A stretch of 64,000 nucleotides of DNA from Ophiostoma sp. CBS 140.51 (Eukaryota > Ascomycota > Sordariomycetes > Ophiostomatales > Ophiostomataceae), in contig JANSLP010000157.1 of the NCBI GenBank assembly GCA_029298735.1, positions 1 to 64,000 on the forward strand, in the 5' to 3' direction. A model generated the notes under the pieces. That model made no database searches and had not been told where the DNA came from. It saw only the letters and a program-made list of their open reading frames with translations. Numbering within the stretch: position 1 is the first letter of the stretch; each line of letters begins with the position of its first letter. Positions 1 through 11,594 of the stretch are shown one piece after another. The position numbers and the translations under genes were made by a program.

Positions 1-2019
1 CCACGGGGCGCAAGTCTGGTCACAGGCGCTTCCCTTTCAACAATTTCACGTACTTTTTAACCCTCTTTTCAAAGTGCTTTTCATCTTTCGATCACTCTAA
101 TTGAACGTTTATCATTTTCATTGTAACTTTTATTTTGATACTTCAAAAAATGAGAAAACAATAAGAAAACAAACAACTTTTTCCTTTGTTTCTTAAGTTT
201 CACCTTGCTAGATACATTTAAGTCTCGTCCTGTATGTTTGCAGTGCTCTTGCCTGTATAACCGAAACGAACAACTACGCCAAGGGTGGCGGCGGCACAGC
301 AAGGAACGTGTCCAAGCCAACTGTATTGGATAAATGGACGGCGAACGAGATAAATGAAGACCGTTCGACAAAGAATAAAATCCGGTATAGAAAGTAAGAA
401 TAAAATCAAGAATCCAAGCACCGAAATACAGGACATCTTTCGTAGATCGAGCGCTGATCTTATGGGCTGCTTTGCCTCAAAGATATTGGCAGCTTCAGCA
501 CTCTTATCCTGCAACTTTGCATTGACAAATATCGCCATTAGAGGGCACAGCTTCATACCCGAGATGTTCAAGCGGGAGAATAAAGACGTGAAGATAGTCT
601 AGAATAATTTGCATTCAAAATGCTGAGCTATCAGAGGACATGGACTATTGGCCATTCTGTTGCCCCGGTTCTTTGAATTGCCAATATGAGCCAACAAACC
701 TGTTCGTCTCGTTCGCCTCACGGCTATATGCATAGAACTGGTGCTAATAAATAAATGCAGAATAGAAAAAGAAGAAGAGAATCCTGCTTACAGAAAGCAA
801 AAGAGCAGAGAATTTTACTGCAATGTCTCACGACAAATTGTGCAAAGAAAGTAAAGTTGGTGGCGGGCCAAAGAGGTGCATGGCTAGCTCACGACACAAG
901 GCCAACTTCCATAAATCTGTAGCTACAAACGACTCAAATTCACGACCTTTCATGTCTTTGTGTCTTTCGATTCAACAGTTTTATGCTTACAGTTTTATGC
1001 TTTACTGACAGAAACTCTTCTCCTCTTCGTTTGTGATAAAATTACTCAAAAGTTATGGCACTCTTCTTTCTATCTCAGACTTTTCTTCGAAATGTGGCAC
1101 GGTCTTATTTTGCATTTATCGGTTTTGATTTTTGTATTCCCTGCCGTCTTTCATTTATTTTTCATATATAAATCTTCAATCAATGAGCAAAGTCTCTGCA
1201 AGGATTTGGTTTCCAGATTACCGTCTTCCAGACCCTGGAAAAGTCCGTTCTCGTTTTATGACTGACTATCTTTTCTTCTTGACTTCTTCCCCTCCCCCTC
1301 TTCGGCCCGCTTGAAGCATCCACTCTGCAGCTCTGTCTTAGTCGGGCGCCTCGATGCCATCATGGAGGTGTCCATACACCTTTTTGTCATTCTTTGTTCC
1401 CCTCCATCGTCTCCCTCGCCCCAATGCTGTCTATATATGACACTGCTGCCATGTCTTGGGCCTCGTCCTTCGTCCTCGCCTCTCTCCCCTTGCAAGTTTG
1501 CTTCCCGTCCCGCATCAGCCTCTTGATTTTTCGTTCCTGCATTTCCTGCATTTCCTGTTTCCCCTGCGCCCTCGTTTATGTTTTGTTTCTTTTTTGCCGT
1601 CTTATTGTTTCCACGTTTCTATCACGTTGTTTTCAATTAATGCAGCTGTTGGTCTGTTCGTTTGTCGCCGCACTCTCTTCCTCCCATGCATTTCCCACGC
1701 TTCTTTTGATTGCTCGTTTATTTTGCCTGCTTCCTTCTCGCCCTCCTTTCCGCATTCTGTTTTCTTCTATTTCTACAAGATGTCCAACGGTTCCTGTTGG
1801 ACGCGGTTGGTCCAGTCTCCTGTCATGATACCCATATGTCGACAATTTTGAATTTACACGCGCCTCGACTCGACAACAACACATATAAACGACATCACTC
1901 CTCCCATTCTTTCACCACAGATCTGGCATCTGTACAGTCGACTCTCTTTTCGATAGTTACCTTCGCTTCCTCTCGATTTGCCATTCATTCCTTTACACTT
2001 CTACCACACTCTTTTCAAC
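1..2019. other. gene-free stretch before the GH16 gene
   Basis: I see no convincing gene here. The open frames are short, overlap on both strands and show no domain. From about 1260 to 2010 the plus strand is strongly CT-rich, as is common for fungal promoters and 5' leaders, and this part probably belongs to the GH16 gene that follows. Confidence 0.5.
1884..1889 (+). promoter_or_regulatory. TATA-like box of the GH16 gene
   Basis: TATAAA lies 131 nt upstream of the GH16 start codon and is followed by a CT-rich stretch, the usual arrangement of a fungal core promoter. It is a sequence match only and no transcription start is known. Confidence 0.35.
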
Positions 2020-2883
2020 ATGTACACAAAATCGATCATTGCGGCCGCTGCCATTTTGCCCGGCCTCCTCGTCTCCGCCACACAGCCGCCCTCCTACCCC
2101 GGCTTCACCATGATCTGGAACGACACGTTTGCCGGCGCCGCTAATACACCACCCAGCGACAAAAATTGGAAGACCATTACGGGTTACCTCAACCAGAACA
2201 GCGAGTCCGAAGTCTACTCGAGCAGCACCAAAAACCTGTTTCTGACCGGCTCCAACTCTCTGCAGATTGTGCCCCTCAAAGACAGCGCCGGCGGCTGGAC
2301 TTCGGGTCGCATCGAGTCCGTCGGCAGTTGGCTGCCCACGGCCGGCCAAAAGACACGCATCGAGGGGCGCATCCGCCAGGGCGACGGCTCCACCGCTACC
2401 AAGCAGGGCATCTGGCCCGCCTTTTGGCTGTTGGGCACAGCCTACCGGGCTGGCACCAAATGGCCTGAGTGCGGCGAGCTCGACATTCTGGAGCTGCGCA
2501 ACGGTGTGCCCACAGCGTTCGGGACGGCCCATTGCGGCACCTACCCGGGCGGCCCCTGCAACGAGCCCAACGGCAAAGGGTCGACCATCAACTTTGGGGA
2601 AACGTCCTTGGCTTTCCACACATGGACCATTACCTGGGACCTGACGAGCAAGGACTGGTCATCCCAATCGATCCAGTGGACGATTGACCACACGGTATTT
2701 TTTACACTGACGGGCGCGCAGCTGGACCAGACAACCTGGCGGACGCTGACGGCGAATACGTTCAACATTATCTTGAATGTGGCCGTGGGCGGCGATTTCC
2801 CGGGAGCGGCCAACAGTGCGACGCAGGGCGGCACGGGGAGTCTGATGGAGGTCCAGTACGTGGCCGTCTACATGACGAAGTAG
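2020..2883 (+). CDS. secreted GH16 family glucanase / glycosidase
   Basis: This is a single-exon gene for a 287-residue protein of glycoside hydrolase family 16, which cleaves or remodels beta-1,3(4)-glucans and related polymers. Residues 1 to about 20 form a signal peptide (basic start, Ala/Ile/Leu core), so the enzyme is secreted. The family signature ExDxxE is present as E153-L-D155-I-L-E158, with E153 the expected nucleophile and E158 the acid/base. A Trp-rich WPAFW segment lies shortly before it, as in other GH16 enzymes. The start at 2020 is chosen because the signal peptide begins there; an upstream in-frame ATG at 1978 would add 14 residues with no obvious role. There is no carbohydrate-binding module and no GPI signal. 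The exact substrate (laminarin, lichenan, mixed-linkage glucan) cannot be read from the sequence. Confidence 0.92.
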   Translation: MYTKSIIAAAAILPGLLVSATQPPSYPGFTMIWNDTFAGAANTPPSDKNWKTITGYLNQNSESEVYSSSTKNLFLTGSNSLQIVPLKDSAGGWTSGRIESVGSWLPTAGQKTRIEGRIRQGDGSTATKQGIWPAFWLLGTAYRAGTKWPECGELDILELRNGVPTAFGTAHCGTYPGGPCNEPNGKGSTINFGETSLAFHTWTITWDLTSKDWSSQSIQWTIDHTVFFTLTGAQLDQTTWRTLTANTFNIILNVAVGGDFPGAANSATQGGTGSLMEVQYVAVYMTK

Positions 2884-4316
2884 ATGTCGTTCTGCTTCTT
2901 TCCTTTTCTTTTCGGTCTTTCCTTCTTCTTCTTCTCTTTCCCAAAAAGCGGGCAGCTCTTACTCTGTGGTGTGTTCAATCAAAACCTGCTGTCTCCCTCT
3001 TTTCTTTCTCTTCTCTTTCATTCTTCCCCTTCTTATACACCGTGTCTTACCGACTGTATATGGACCTTACCTTATTGTCTTTTGGATACCATAATCAACA
3101 TTGTCTTCACACAACCACTACACTGCGTCTTTTATATTGATTTGTTCACATGCTTTGTTCCCCTTCTTTTGTTCTACTCACAGCAGGTTATCACTTTGAC
3201 AAATTAGCAAATATTTTGACAATTCATATTCTTTTATATATCCGACTACACCCACTCGACCATCCTCCTCGTCCTTCAATTCTTAGTCGTCCTCGAACCG
3301 AATAAATAACGACGCTTGGGGGGGTATAATGGATGCAAAATGATGCAAAATGGGCAGTACAATAGTGCATAAGCATATGCCTTTTTTCTTCTCGCCTTTT
3401 TTTCTTCTTCTCATACTTTCCTTCGTCTTCGTCTTCGTCGTCACCTTCAACATCACTCAACTTCACTTCACACTTCTCGTCAACAGTTTGTAGCAAAAAT
3501 TGTTGCATGTTTTTTTAATCTTCTTCCGCCAGGGTGTGCTTCTTCAAAAGACAAAACGTCGACCAGACCAAAGTCTTTTTTCGGTTTGTTTCTCTTCTCT
3601 TTTCTCCTCTCTGTTTTCATTCTCTTCTTCCTCCACCACCACCATAAACACATTTGGTCCAACGTCCTCTTGCCTTCCCCCTCCTTCTTTTTCTATGTTC
3701 CCCTTGTGTGGGACCCAAGAAAAATCAAAATGGTTCTTTTGTTGTTCATGTGTGATAAGTCGTGTCGTGTTTTTTTGTTTGCGTTCGGTCAGAGAATTAT
3801 AAAATCAAAAAAGAGAGGGAAAAAGTGGGCAAAGAAAAACAGAAACCGTTGACGCCGTTGTTGAAAAATCGCAGGGATCGTGCCGAAAAAAAGATATTAT
3901 GCCAATACCGAAGGGCAAAAAAAGACGAGTCGAGCGAGGTAAGGGAAAAACCGAAGCATATAAGGCAAAAAGCGGAGAGGAAAGTCCGGTATCCCGATAA
4001 AAATAAAGGTAACAAAAGACAGCAAATAACGAGGTATTGGGGTTGTTTCAGAAAATAGCAAAACGATGAAAACAGCACACGGGGTTGAAGCCCCAACAGC
4101 ACGCCAAAACCAGCAGCCAGCGGAACATTGACAAACGAGACAAGACAGCAACAAATACAACAATCCAGAACGGTAGCCTTCGTCCAGGCCACCAAAGGTA
4201 TAAACTCAAGGCTCGGTTCTGCATTTTTTGCGTTTGCGGTTGTATTCCTCCATGTCAATGTCGCTGTCCGGGGCCGCCAGTTTCTCCATCTCGGCTGCCT
4301 GTTGATTTATTGCCGT
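2884..4316. other. intergenic region between convergent GH16 and zinc-knuckle genes
   Basis: This holds the 3' flanks of two convergent genes. The plus strand is T/C-rich to about 3800 and then A-rich. The hydrophobic and Lys-rich frames here are composition artefacts. I see no gene. Confidence 0.5.
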
Positions 4317-5103
4317 CTAAGCAACGGGGGCAATGGGAGCCACGGGGGCGGGGGCAGCGACGTTGCTGGCATCAACGGGGATCTGGGGGATCGGGGCCTC
4401 AGTGGCGTTGTTGATGTCGGCAGGGGGGGCGTTGTTGGCCTGGTTCTTCTGGGGGCAGTCGCGCGAGATGTGGCCGGCCTCACCGCACTGGTAGCAGGTC
4501 TTGCCAGCAGTGTTGAGCGGGCCGCCGTTAGGGGCAGTGCAGTCGCGCGAGATGTGACCGAGCTTGCCGCAGGCGTAGCACTTCATGGCCTGAGCCTGGC
4601 AGTCGCGGGCGAAGTGGTTGGGGCCACCGCACTTGTAGCAAGTAGCGGGGCGGGGGCCACCGGGAACGAAGCCACCGCGGCCGTAGCCACCGTAGCCGCC
4701 ACGGGGAGGCAGGGGGATGCCACGGCCAACACCGCCGGCGTTGGGAGCCTGGCAGGCGCGGGCCAGATGGCCGGGCTGGCCGCAGTTATAGCAGCGGCCG
4801 CCAGTAGAGGCACCAGTCAGACGCAGGGTCGGGCAGTCGGCCTGGACGTGGCCGAGACCCTGGCAGTGGTAGCACTGCTTAGCATCGGTAGTGCGGGGCA
4901 GGGGGCAGCCGTTCGACTCGTGGCCGGGCTGCTTGCCTGAGAGAGAAGTGATGTCAGTGACCATGTTCTTACAAGCTGGACTATGTGTGCTTATTTTTGT
5001 TTTACTCACAGTTGTAGCAAAGACGCTCAGCGGACGAGCAGACCTCGGCGTAGTGGCCAACGTTGCCGCACTTGTAGCAGGCACGACGCGAGAGAGACGA
5101 CAT
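4317..5103 (-). CDS. GIS2: CCHC zinc-knuckle nucleic-acid-binding protein (Gis2/CNBP/Byr3 type)
   Basis: The gene has two exons, complement(join(4317..4936,5010..5103)), giving 237 residues. The 73-nt intron has donor GTGAGT and acceptor CAG and splits a Cys codon (T|GC) inside the second zinc knuckle, which fixes the splice. The protein carries seven CX2CX4HX4C knuckles. Two lie near the N-terminus (the first begins at C9), two follow, then a Gly/Arg-rich spacer (GGYGGYGRGG), then three more, and the last 45 residues are Pro/Ala-rich and low-complexity. Seven knuckles match yeast Gis2 and fission yeast Byr3, homologues of human CNBP, which bind single-stranded nucleic acid and mRNA and associate with translating ribosomes and stress granules. 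The RGG-like spacer is also typical of RNA binders. Confidence 0.9.
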
Positions 5104-8100
5104 GATGAATATGGGTATGAGAGGTCTGGGATATCATGTTAGTGACAAGTTCCAGAACGAAACAAGCGCAAGCATTGTTCTCCGTCCGAGTCTGAGAACC
5201 CAAAAGTCTCTGCGATGGTGTGTAACGGAAAATGGATAAAGTGCAGTGTTGTGTGGTGTAGTGCGGTGAAAGTGCGATCCCCGTTGAACAACCAGACCCA
5301 ACGTTTGTGGTGTAGATTAGGTTGTCCCGATCAGCACTTCTCGTCGCACACGACCTGGCCTAGCCACCAAGACCTGCAGTGTGCATGAGCCTTGTGCGAC
5401 ATCGCCTCGTGCAGCAATTCTCCGCTGCTTGCTCTCTGCCAACGGCCTGCCTTTCATTGTCGCGTTGAGATAACAAACGGCAGGCTGGGTATGTCTTGGA
5501 AATGTGTACCGAGAGCTCCCAGCCCAGGGGTCCCCGGTTCAAAGGAAGAAAATGCGAGGGCCTTATGAGATGGAGTGTAAGAGCTTGGCAGAGCGCGAGC
5601 AGTTGAGGGAAAGTGGGATGGATGCACGCAGGAGTGCAGAGTGCAGAGAGCGGCAGGTGCCTGGCCCAGGATGCGGCCACCTTTTTTTGGGCGTGGTTCC
5701 CGAGCCTGGTCAGAAAATCCCGACAGAGCGGTTGGCTGGCATCCATGCCGTCGCTGTGCCAGGCCAGAACAGAGCCAGCGCAAACGTGGCGCGAGCCTGC
5801 AGTGGAGGGGAGACAAAACGAGAAACAACGACAAAGATGCGCGCGCCAAGTCCAGTCCAGTGCCGATGCATTCGGGGTTGGAGATGATGGATCGCAAAGG
5901 TCAAGTCGAGAAAGCATTTTTATTTTATTTTGGGCCGAGGCAGATGAGGCTCAAATCCAAGACTGTCGGTGCCGAAGCGGGCGCAGTTCCAAGCGGGCGC
6001 AAGATGAATGTCGCAGCAGCGACAACGAAGGCATGGCGGAGAACAAGCAATTGTCGTGAAGCTGTCGATTGCGCATCGCGAGAGGGTTGGCCAGATGCAG
6101 GTCCGGGTGGCGAGAAATTGAAACCTCAATAGACCGATTGTCGGAGACGAGATAGAGACGACGAGATAGTGATGCGAGAGATGCGACAGAGAGGATATGC
6201 AGTGACAAGGAACCCCGAGAAAGAGGCTCAACAGACTCGAGAACTCGAGAAGATTGGGATCGCAAACGGACGGACGGAGAACAAAAACAACAATCGGAAA
6301 ATGAGGGCGCAAACAAACCTGAGAGACAAAAATTCCTGCAAATAAACGAGTCCTTCCAAAATCTTCGGCTTCTTCGTCAACTTCTTCCGACAGCAACACC
6401 GACAACAACCCAGATAAGGATTTAATGTGAGGTGAGGATCAAAACTGATTTGAGAATGTGGATATCGAGAGACGAAGAAAAGATAAAAGAGGGAAAAGGA
6501 GAGGAAAAGGAAAAGGAAAGGGGAAAAGGGAAAAGGGAAGGAGAGCAAAGAGAGGGGAAGAAGGCAGGAAGGGATATAAAAAATAAAAATGACACTAAAA
6601 CAACAAGTATCAAAAAAATGCGTAAAAAATTATGGGAAGGAGGCGACCAAGTGACTTCCACGACAACTTTTTGGGGGGGGTTGTGGGGAGGGTTACCGCC
6701 TGCTATGGGGGTGGAAAGAGGGAAGGAGGCGACTACATTCGACTCATGGTGTGGCGGAAAGGGGAGGAAGGTACTGGCTGATACGTCTCTCTCTTGCGCG
6801 CGGCGGGCAGGCGCGAAGCAGAGGGAGAGACAGACAGCGAAACAGCGAGACCAACAAGAGGAAGGAGCGAGAAACGAAGACGGGGCGGGCAGAAGGTGGC
6901 GCCAGTCGCAGGAAAAATTACAGAAAGAGGAAAAAATCCACCAAAAAGTGGGAGGAGCGATGGGGACGAGCTGTTGGAGGAGTCAAAGTAAGATACCCAG
7001 CGGGTACCGCGGCCTCGCACAATATTGGCGGCACAGTCAGCACAGGCCGCAGGTACCATGCGGGTCACCACTGTGCGGGTGCCGTCGTCCGTCGCCCGTC
7101 GCACTTTCCCTTTAACACCTAGCCTCCTAGCCTGATCAGTCCAGGCCTTTGGGGACCTGAGGTCCTTTTGGCCTTGGACCGGCGCTGTCGCGGAAAGAAC
7201 CAAAGAGTAAGACCCCAGAAGCTGAGATGGTCTTGCCTCGACAATATTTGTTTTGTAGCCGAGGACCTCAGAACGGGCAACCGCTACCAAACCGAAGAGA
7301 GTTGCACTTACCATTTCGGCGCACCGTCATGACAAGGACAGAGATTCTGTAGAAATATGAATACAAACGGGCAGGAAAGGCCCACAATGTCTGTTGAACT
7401 GCGTTGCAACGCTCTTTCCATATTGTGTTCCCCTCGTGCCTGCCCCATGCCATGTTCTCTCTTGCCCTCCTCATGCCTCTTGGCGTTATTATGGAGATCT
7501 CATCCCCGTTTTGGCCTCCTTAACCAAGGGCGTCTCGACATGCACAAGCAAAACGCATGCACCAGCGACATGCACGCACCCGCCCTCTCGTCACCTTCTG
7601 CTGGCGCCCTCTTGTCCTTTCTTTCGTCCTGGCTCCCCTCTCGCCGCTACATACGGTGTAGCTTGGGCTGCCGACCTGGTCTAGTGCGGCCGTGGAGTTG
7701 CAATGGGAAGAGAGAGAAACACAAAATTCAAGCAAGGGCAAGAAAGAAGAAAATAACGGGCGTCTGATGTCTCTCGTCCCTCGCCCTGCCATCTTCGGTT
7801 CTTTTCCCCTCCTTCAGCCACCCCTGCTCTAACATCCCTCCTCTTCGACGAGCGGCGGCTGCCAGAAACACTCCGTTGACCGTCGTGCTCCTCTCTGAGA
7901 GTCTGCTTTCTTTGTGGGACGAACCGGCAAAAGGCTCAAAAGATACGCTGCATCCTTCTGGTGTGGCAAAACGGAACAAGAGACCAGACGGAAGCACATC
8001 CCAGTGGGTCGGAGCGCGCGTGGGCACCCAATAGTCGACAAGCAGGGGCCTCAGCGCCCGTCACGTCTGCTGGGTAACTTTATTGGGGCTAGTCGAGAGG

Positions 8101-9893
8101 AGAGAAGTGTGGAAGTGTGGCACAGGCCCTTGTCAGTATCTGTCTTGCGAGTGAGGGCGGCAGATGGAGAGGAAACGGAAAAGAAACGAGAAGCACTGAC
8201 TCCAGAAAATGGGAGAGAGCACGTTGGGTTGCAAGCGCGAAAGGTCAACGCCCACCGAAGCGGCATGACTCCCCGACTTTGTCTCCGACGTTGGTGATTT
8301 TCACAGCAGCCACTCACAGAGGAGCATCTGTGGATCATGAGGAGCTGGATGCCGTATGAGCAACATGTTCAAATCGAATTTGAATTTAAAAGTCACTTGT
8401 GTCTTGAGACGACCACGATAAGGCCACGGTGGTTGACCTTATATCGAAACGCTTCTCTTTGATGGCAGATGCGGTATTGGTCCCGTTGGGGCAGAAGAAC
8501 TTATGCATACACTCTTCCCGCGGCACGATTTTTTTCTGCTCACCGCTGTCTCCAACCCGCAAAATGGAAGAGCACCAGATGAGAGAAGGAAATGGAAGAA
8601 GAATAAGAAGGATCATCACCGGACAAGCGTTTGACGATGCATTCAGACGGACCGGCCTGACGCAAAAGACAGCCAATAGGCTCGCCGGGCCTGGGCCCTA
8701 TTTTTACTCCACAAACTTTGTGGTCTTGGCTTTTAGTTCCGATCTTTTGTCGAGTCTCCTCACTCACACGAGTCTGGCTCGAGTCTGGCTCGAGTCTGGC
8801 TCTCAATCTGTGGAAACTCCAAGACACGGAACAAACGGAGCCTGGGAACATCAGCGCCTTCTTTTGGCCCTACGTGGTGAGGGTCTTTGGAGACGGCCCC
8901 ACGTAATCGGCACGAGTTGCTTTGCTCACAAAGATTGACTTTATGCGATTTCTCAACCAAACAAGCCTACCCTTCTCACATCTCGACAGACGCTGATGTA
9001 GGAGACGTCAAGGATGCATTGTTGCCCAGCTACCCACTTTTCTTCTTTAGAGAGGGCCATTTGGGGGTGGACAACCATCCGGACATGCCCAAGAGACATC
9101 TCACGAACAAGATTGAGCCATAAGACGTCCATTATTCTCGGGGCATCCATTTATGGAAGACGGCAGACAAATCTGGCAGCCCAAAGCGGGCAGATGGCTT
9201 GAAAAGGAAAGCAGACGGGAAGTCCATAGGCACTGTATCTGGCTCTTGGACGGCTCGCTTGTCTGGCAAACGTTGCCAGTTGCAATGCATATGGGGTTCG
9301 GTTGACCAGCCGTCTTAACCTGCATAAAAGCATAAAGGGCTCTTGAGTCAGCCAGAGTGTGCAAGGTGCCCTTCGTTACTTTACATCTTCGTACGAAGCC
9401 GTATCAGCATGCGTCCGGGTCGAGATATCATCAGACGAAGCCATCAAATTGATATTTCGAGACGAACAGGGTGGAGCGACAAGAACCGGTTACAAATAAT
9501 GTTTGCACTGTTTGCATATTTACAAGTTGTGGGCAAGGCTTGATATATATGGTGTTTATATTCTTTTTTTGCATGCTACATATCATGTGCATTCCTCGGC
9601 GCCGGCGCATTGTTTCCTTTCAAAGGACAGCGAGAGGGATATCAGGTCTTCGTTTGTTTTTTCTTTGAGAACGACCTCGTTCCTCATCTTTCCTCGACAA
9701 GACCAAAAACGCAAAACGCCATGTGCTAACCACTCCCATGCTGTATCAAACAGGTATTAAAATCAAATTGAAAGCAAATAACGCTCCAAGCACCGTTCCG
9801 CCCCCGATAAAAACAAATGAAAAGGACAAAACAAATGAACACTATTTTTGTTATACATTATATCACACACCCCCTTCTAGACTCCCTGCTTTT
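5104..9893. other. 4.8-kb stretch without a recognised gene
   Basis: No frame here has a domain or convincing coding character. The region from about 6430 to 6960 is purine-rich on the plus strand and gives Lys/Arg/Glu-rich frames. Around 5100-5300 lies the probable 5' leader of the minus-strand zinc-knuckle gene. A short 11-bp tandem repeat is at about 8771-8803. The end of the region is the 3' flank of the membrane protein gene. Confidence 0.45.
8771..8803. repeat. 11-bp tandem repeat, three copies
   Basis: The unit GAGTCTGGCTC occurs three times head to tail. It contains no gene and no known element. It is probably a slippage-type minisatellite. Confidence 0.7.
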
Positions 9894-11594
9894 TCACCAC
9901 GCCGGCCGCGGTGCCGTGCGTCCCGCCTCGGACGGGTGCTGGGGCAGAGGAATCTCGGTTGTTGGTGCAATCGAGCGCGGCTGGGCCTCAACGACATACT
10001 GAACACCGTCTTCCGACATATACGATGGTGGACGCGGGCTCTGGCGGCCGCGGTCGCTGTCATCATTTGACCGGTCATGGCTCGGACGACTGCTGCTACT
10101 GCTGCTATCAGCATAGCTGCTCGCCTCACCACCACGCATGGTGGCACTCCGGCTTCTCCGACTGCTGCGGCTGCTGTTGCTGCTGTTACTGCTGTTGCTG
10201 CTGCTGGCATCCCGTGAGCGGGTCGTCTCGGTAGTCGAGCCTGTCGCTGACGTCTCCTCGTTGCGCTGCCAGTAGATGCGGTTCGGGTCGACACGCACAC
10301 TCTCCCGCCACAGCCCGTACGCGGGCGGTTGGATCTTGGTGGTGACGCTCTCGAGACCGGCGGCCTCCTCGTCACGGGCCAACACAACTCGGATCGGTTG
10401 GTGCGGGATGGCATACCCACCGGGGCCGTACATATCGGGCAGACCGGCCGGACCACCACGACGGCGGCGGCGGTACATCTCCTCGGCAGCCTCTTCTTCT
10501 GCGGGGGACAATGGGTGGAGGGCCATGACGCACACGCGGATGAGGCCGTGGACAAAGAAGACAGCCGTAAAGAGCATAATCAAAATCAAGAGAACGGCAA
10601 ACTCGGTATTGTAAATGTTGTTGGTCATGTAGAGGGCCAAAAACACGCCGAGCATGAGCGCCGTAAAGGTGCCCGAGACACAGCAGCGCAAAATCTGGGC
10701 GCGCAGGCGGCGGGACTTGATGTAAGGGAAGCAGAAGAGGAACTTCTTGGGTTTGGCGTTGGGGTCGGACGGGCCACGGCCTGGGTAGGGTGGTGAGACG
10801 CCCATGTCGACGACGTACTGCCGCTGGTAGCGGTGTCTACGGCTGCTTCTGCCGCTGCTGCTGTTGCCAGTGTTGGTGTTGTTGAACCCATCACTTGCCT
10901 GTCTGCGCTCCCGCCGCCGCCGCCGGCCATCATCGGCCATGCTCGCCAGGTGCATCTCGGCCGGATCAGCACCCTCGAACCGCCGCCGGCGGCCTCGTTG
11001 TCTGCGGTCATCCTCGCCCTCAAAGCTGGCCTCACTCAAGCTGCTGCCGCTGCGGTGCCGGCTGGTGACGTGTTGAGCGGGGACTGCCGGCACTGGCTCG
11101 GCAATGTTGGCCATGGGCACAGCATTTGTTGCCGTCCCTGGCCGGGATGGTGGGCCACTCGACCCCCGTGTCCATGTCCGCTGCAGGTTCGGCAAGTGCA
11201 GGCGAGTCGAGGGCATGGGCGGCATGCCCAGGGTTCCGAATTGTGGTGTCTTGGGCGAGACGATTTCGTCATCCTCCGCGCCCGCAGTAGTAGTACCGAT
11301 ATTGCTGGCCGTCGTGTAGTGACTGCTGGTCGGACGAGGTTGTGAGCGGCCAAAGGAAGGCATGGAAGGCATCGATGGTCGTGGGATGTCGGCAAAGCGG
11401 CGGAGAACGCCACTCATGGGTGATGGTCTGGCTATCTGAGGTTGTGCCGTATCCCGTTGCTGCATCTCGGGTTGTTGTGATTGCTCTTGCGTCTGCAGCT
11501 CCTGTTCGCGAGCCTGTTGGCGTTCGAGGTCGGCCTGCTCGGCCTCGGCCTGCCGCCGCAGGAAATTCTGGCGGGCGTTGCGGAAAATGTCCAT
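9894..11594 (-). CDS. two-TM fungal membrane protein of unknown function
   Basis: A single exon encodes 566 residues. The start at 11594 (MDIFRNARQNFL) is preferred over an upstream in-frame ATG at 11663 because the extra 23 residues are CT-rich leader sequence. Residues 1 to about 50 are Gln/Glu-rich and helical, about 55-260 are Pro/Ser/Arg-rich and disordered, and two hydrophobic helices follow at about 303-324 and 332-355, separated by a short loop (TNNIYNTE). The tail holds a basic cluster (RRRRRGG), a short segment including YGLWRESVRVDPNRIYW, and a Ser/Asn/Arg-rich low-complexity end. The closely spaced hairpin with both long termini probably cytoplasmic would suit an ER or vacuolar membrane adaptor, but that is inference. 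I do not recognise the family. Confidence 0.8.
   Translation of the reverse strand: MDIFRNARQNFLRRQAEAEQADLERQQAREQELQTQEQSQQPEMQQRDTAQPQIARPSPMSGVLRRFADIPRPSMPSMPSFGRSQPRPTSSHYTTASNIGTTTAGAEDDEIVSPKTPQFGTLGMPPMPSTRLHLPNLQRTWTRGSSGPPSRPGTATNAVPMANIAEPVPAVPAQHVTSRHRSGSSLSEASFEGEDDRRQRGRRRRFEGADPAEMHLASMADDGRRRRRERRQASDGFNNTNTGNSSSGRSSRRHRYQRQYVVDMGVSPPYPGRGPSDPNAKPKKFLFCFPYIKSRRLRAQILRCCVSGTFTALMLGVFLALYMTNNIYNTEFAVLLILIMLFTAVFFVHGLIRVCVMALHPLSPAEEEAAEEMYRRRRRGGPAGLPDMYGPGGYAIPHQPIRVVLARDEEAAGLESVTTKIQPPAYGLWRESVRVDPNRIYWQRNEETSATGSTTETTRSRDASSSNSSNSSNSSRSSRRSRSATMRGGEASSYADSSSSSSRPSHDRSNDDSDRGRQSPRPPSYMSEDGVQYVVEAQPRSIAPTTEIPLPQHPSEAGRTAPRPAW

Noticed and set aside
6432..7115. Lys/Arg/Glu-rich frame of 227 codons.
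   Set aside because: It is a purine-rich composition artefact with no conserved feature.
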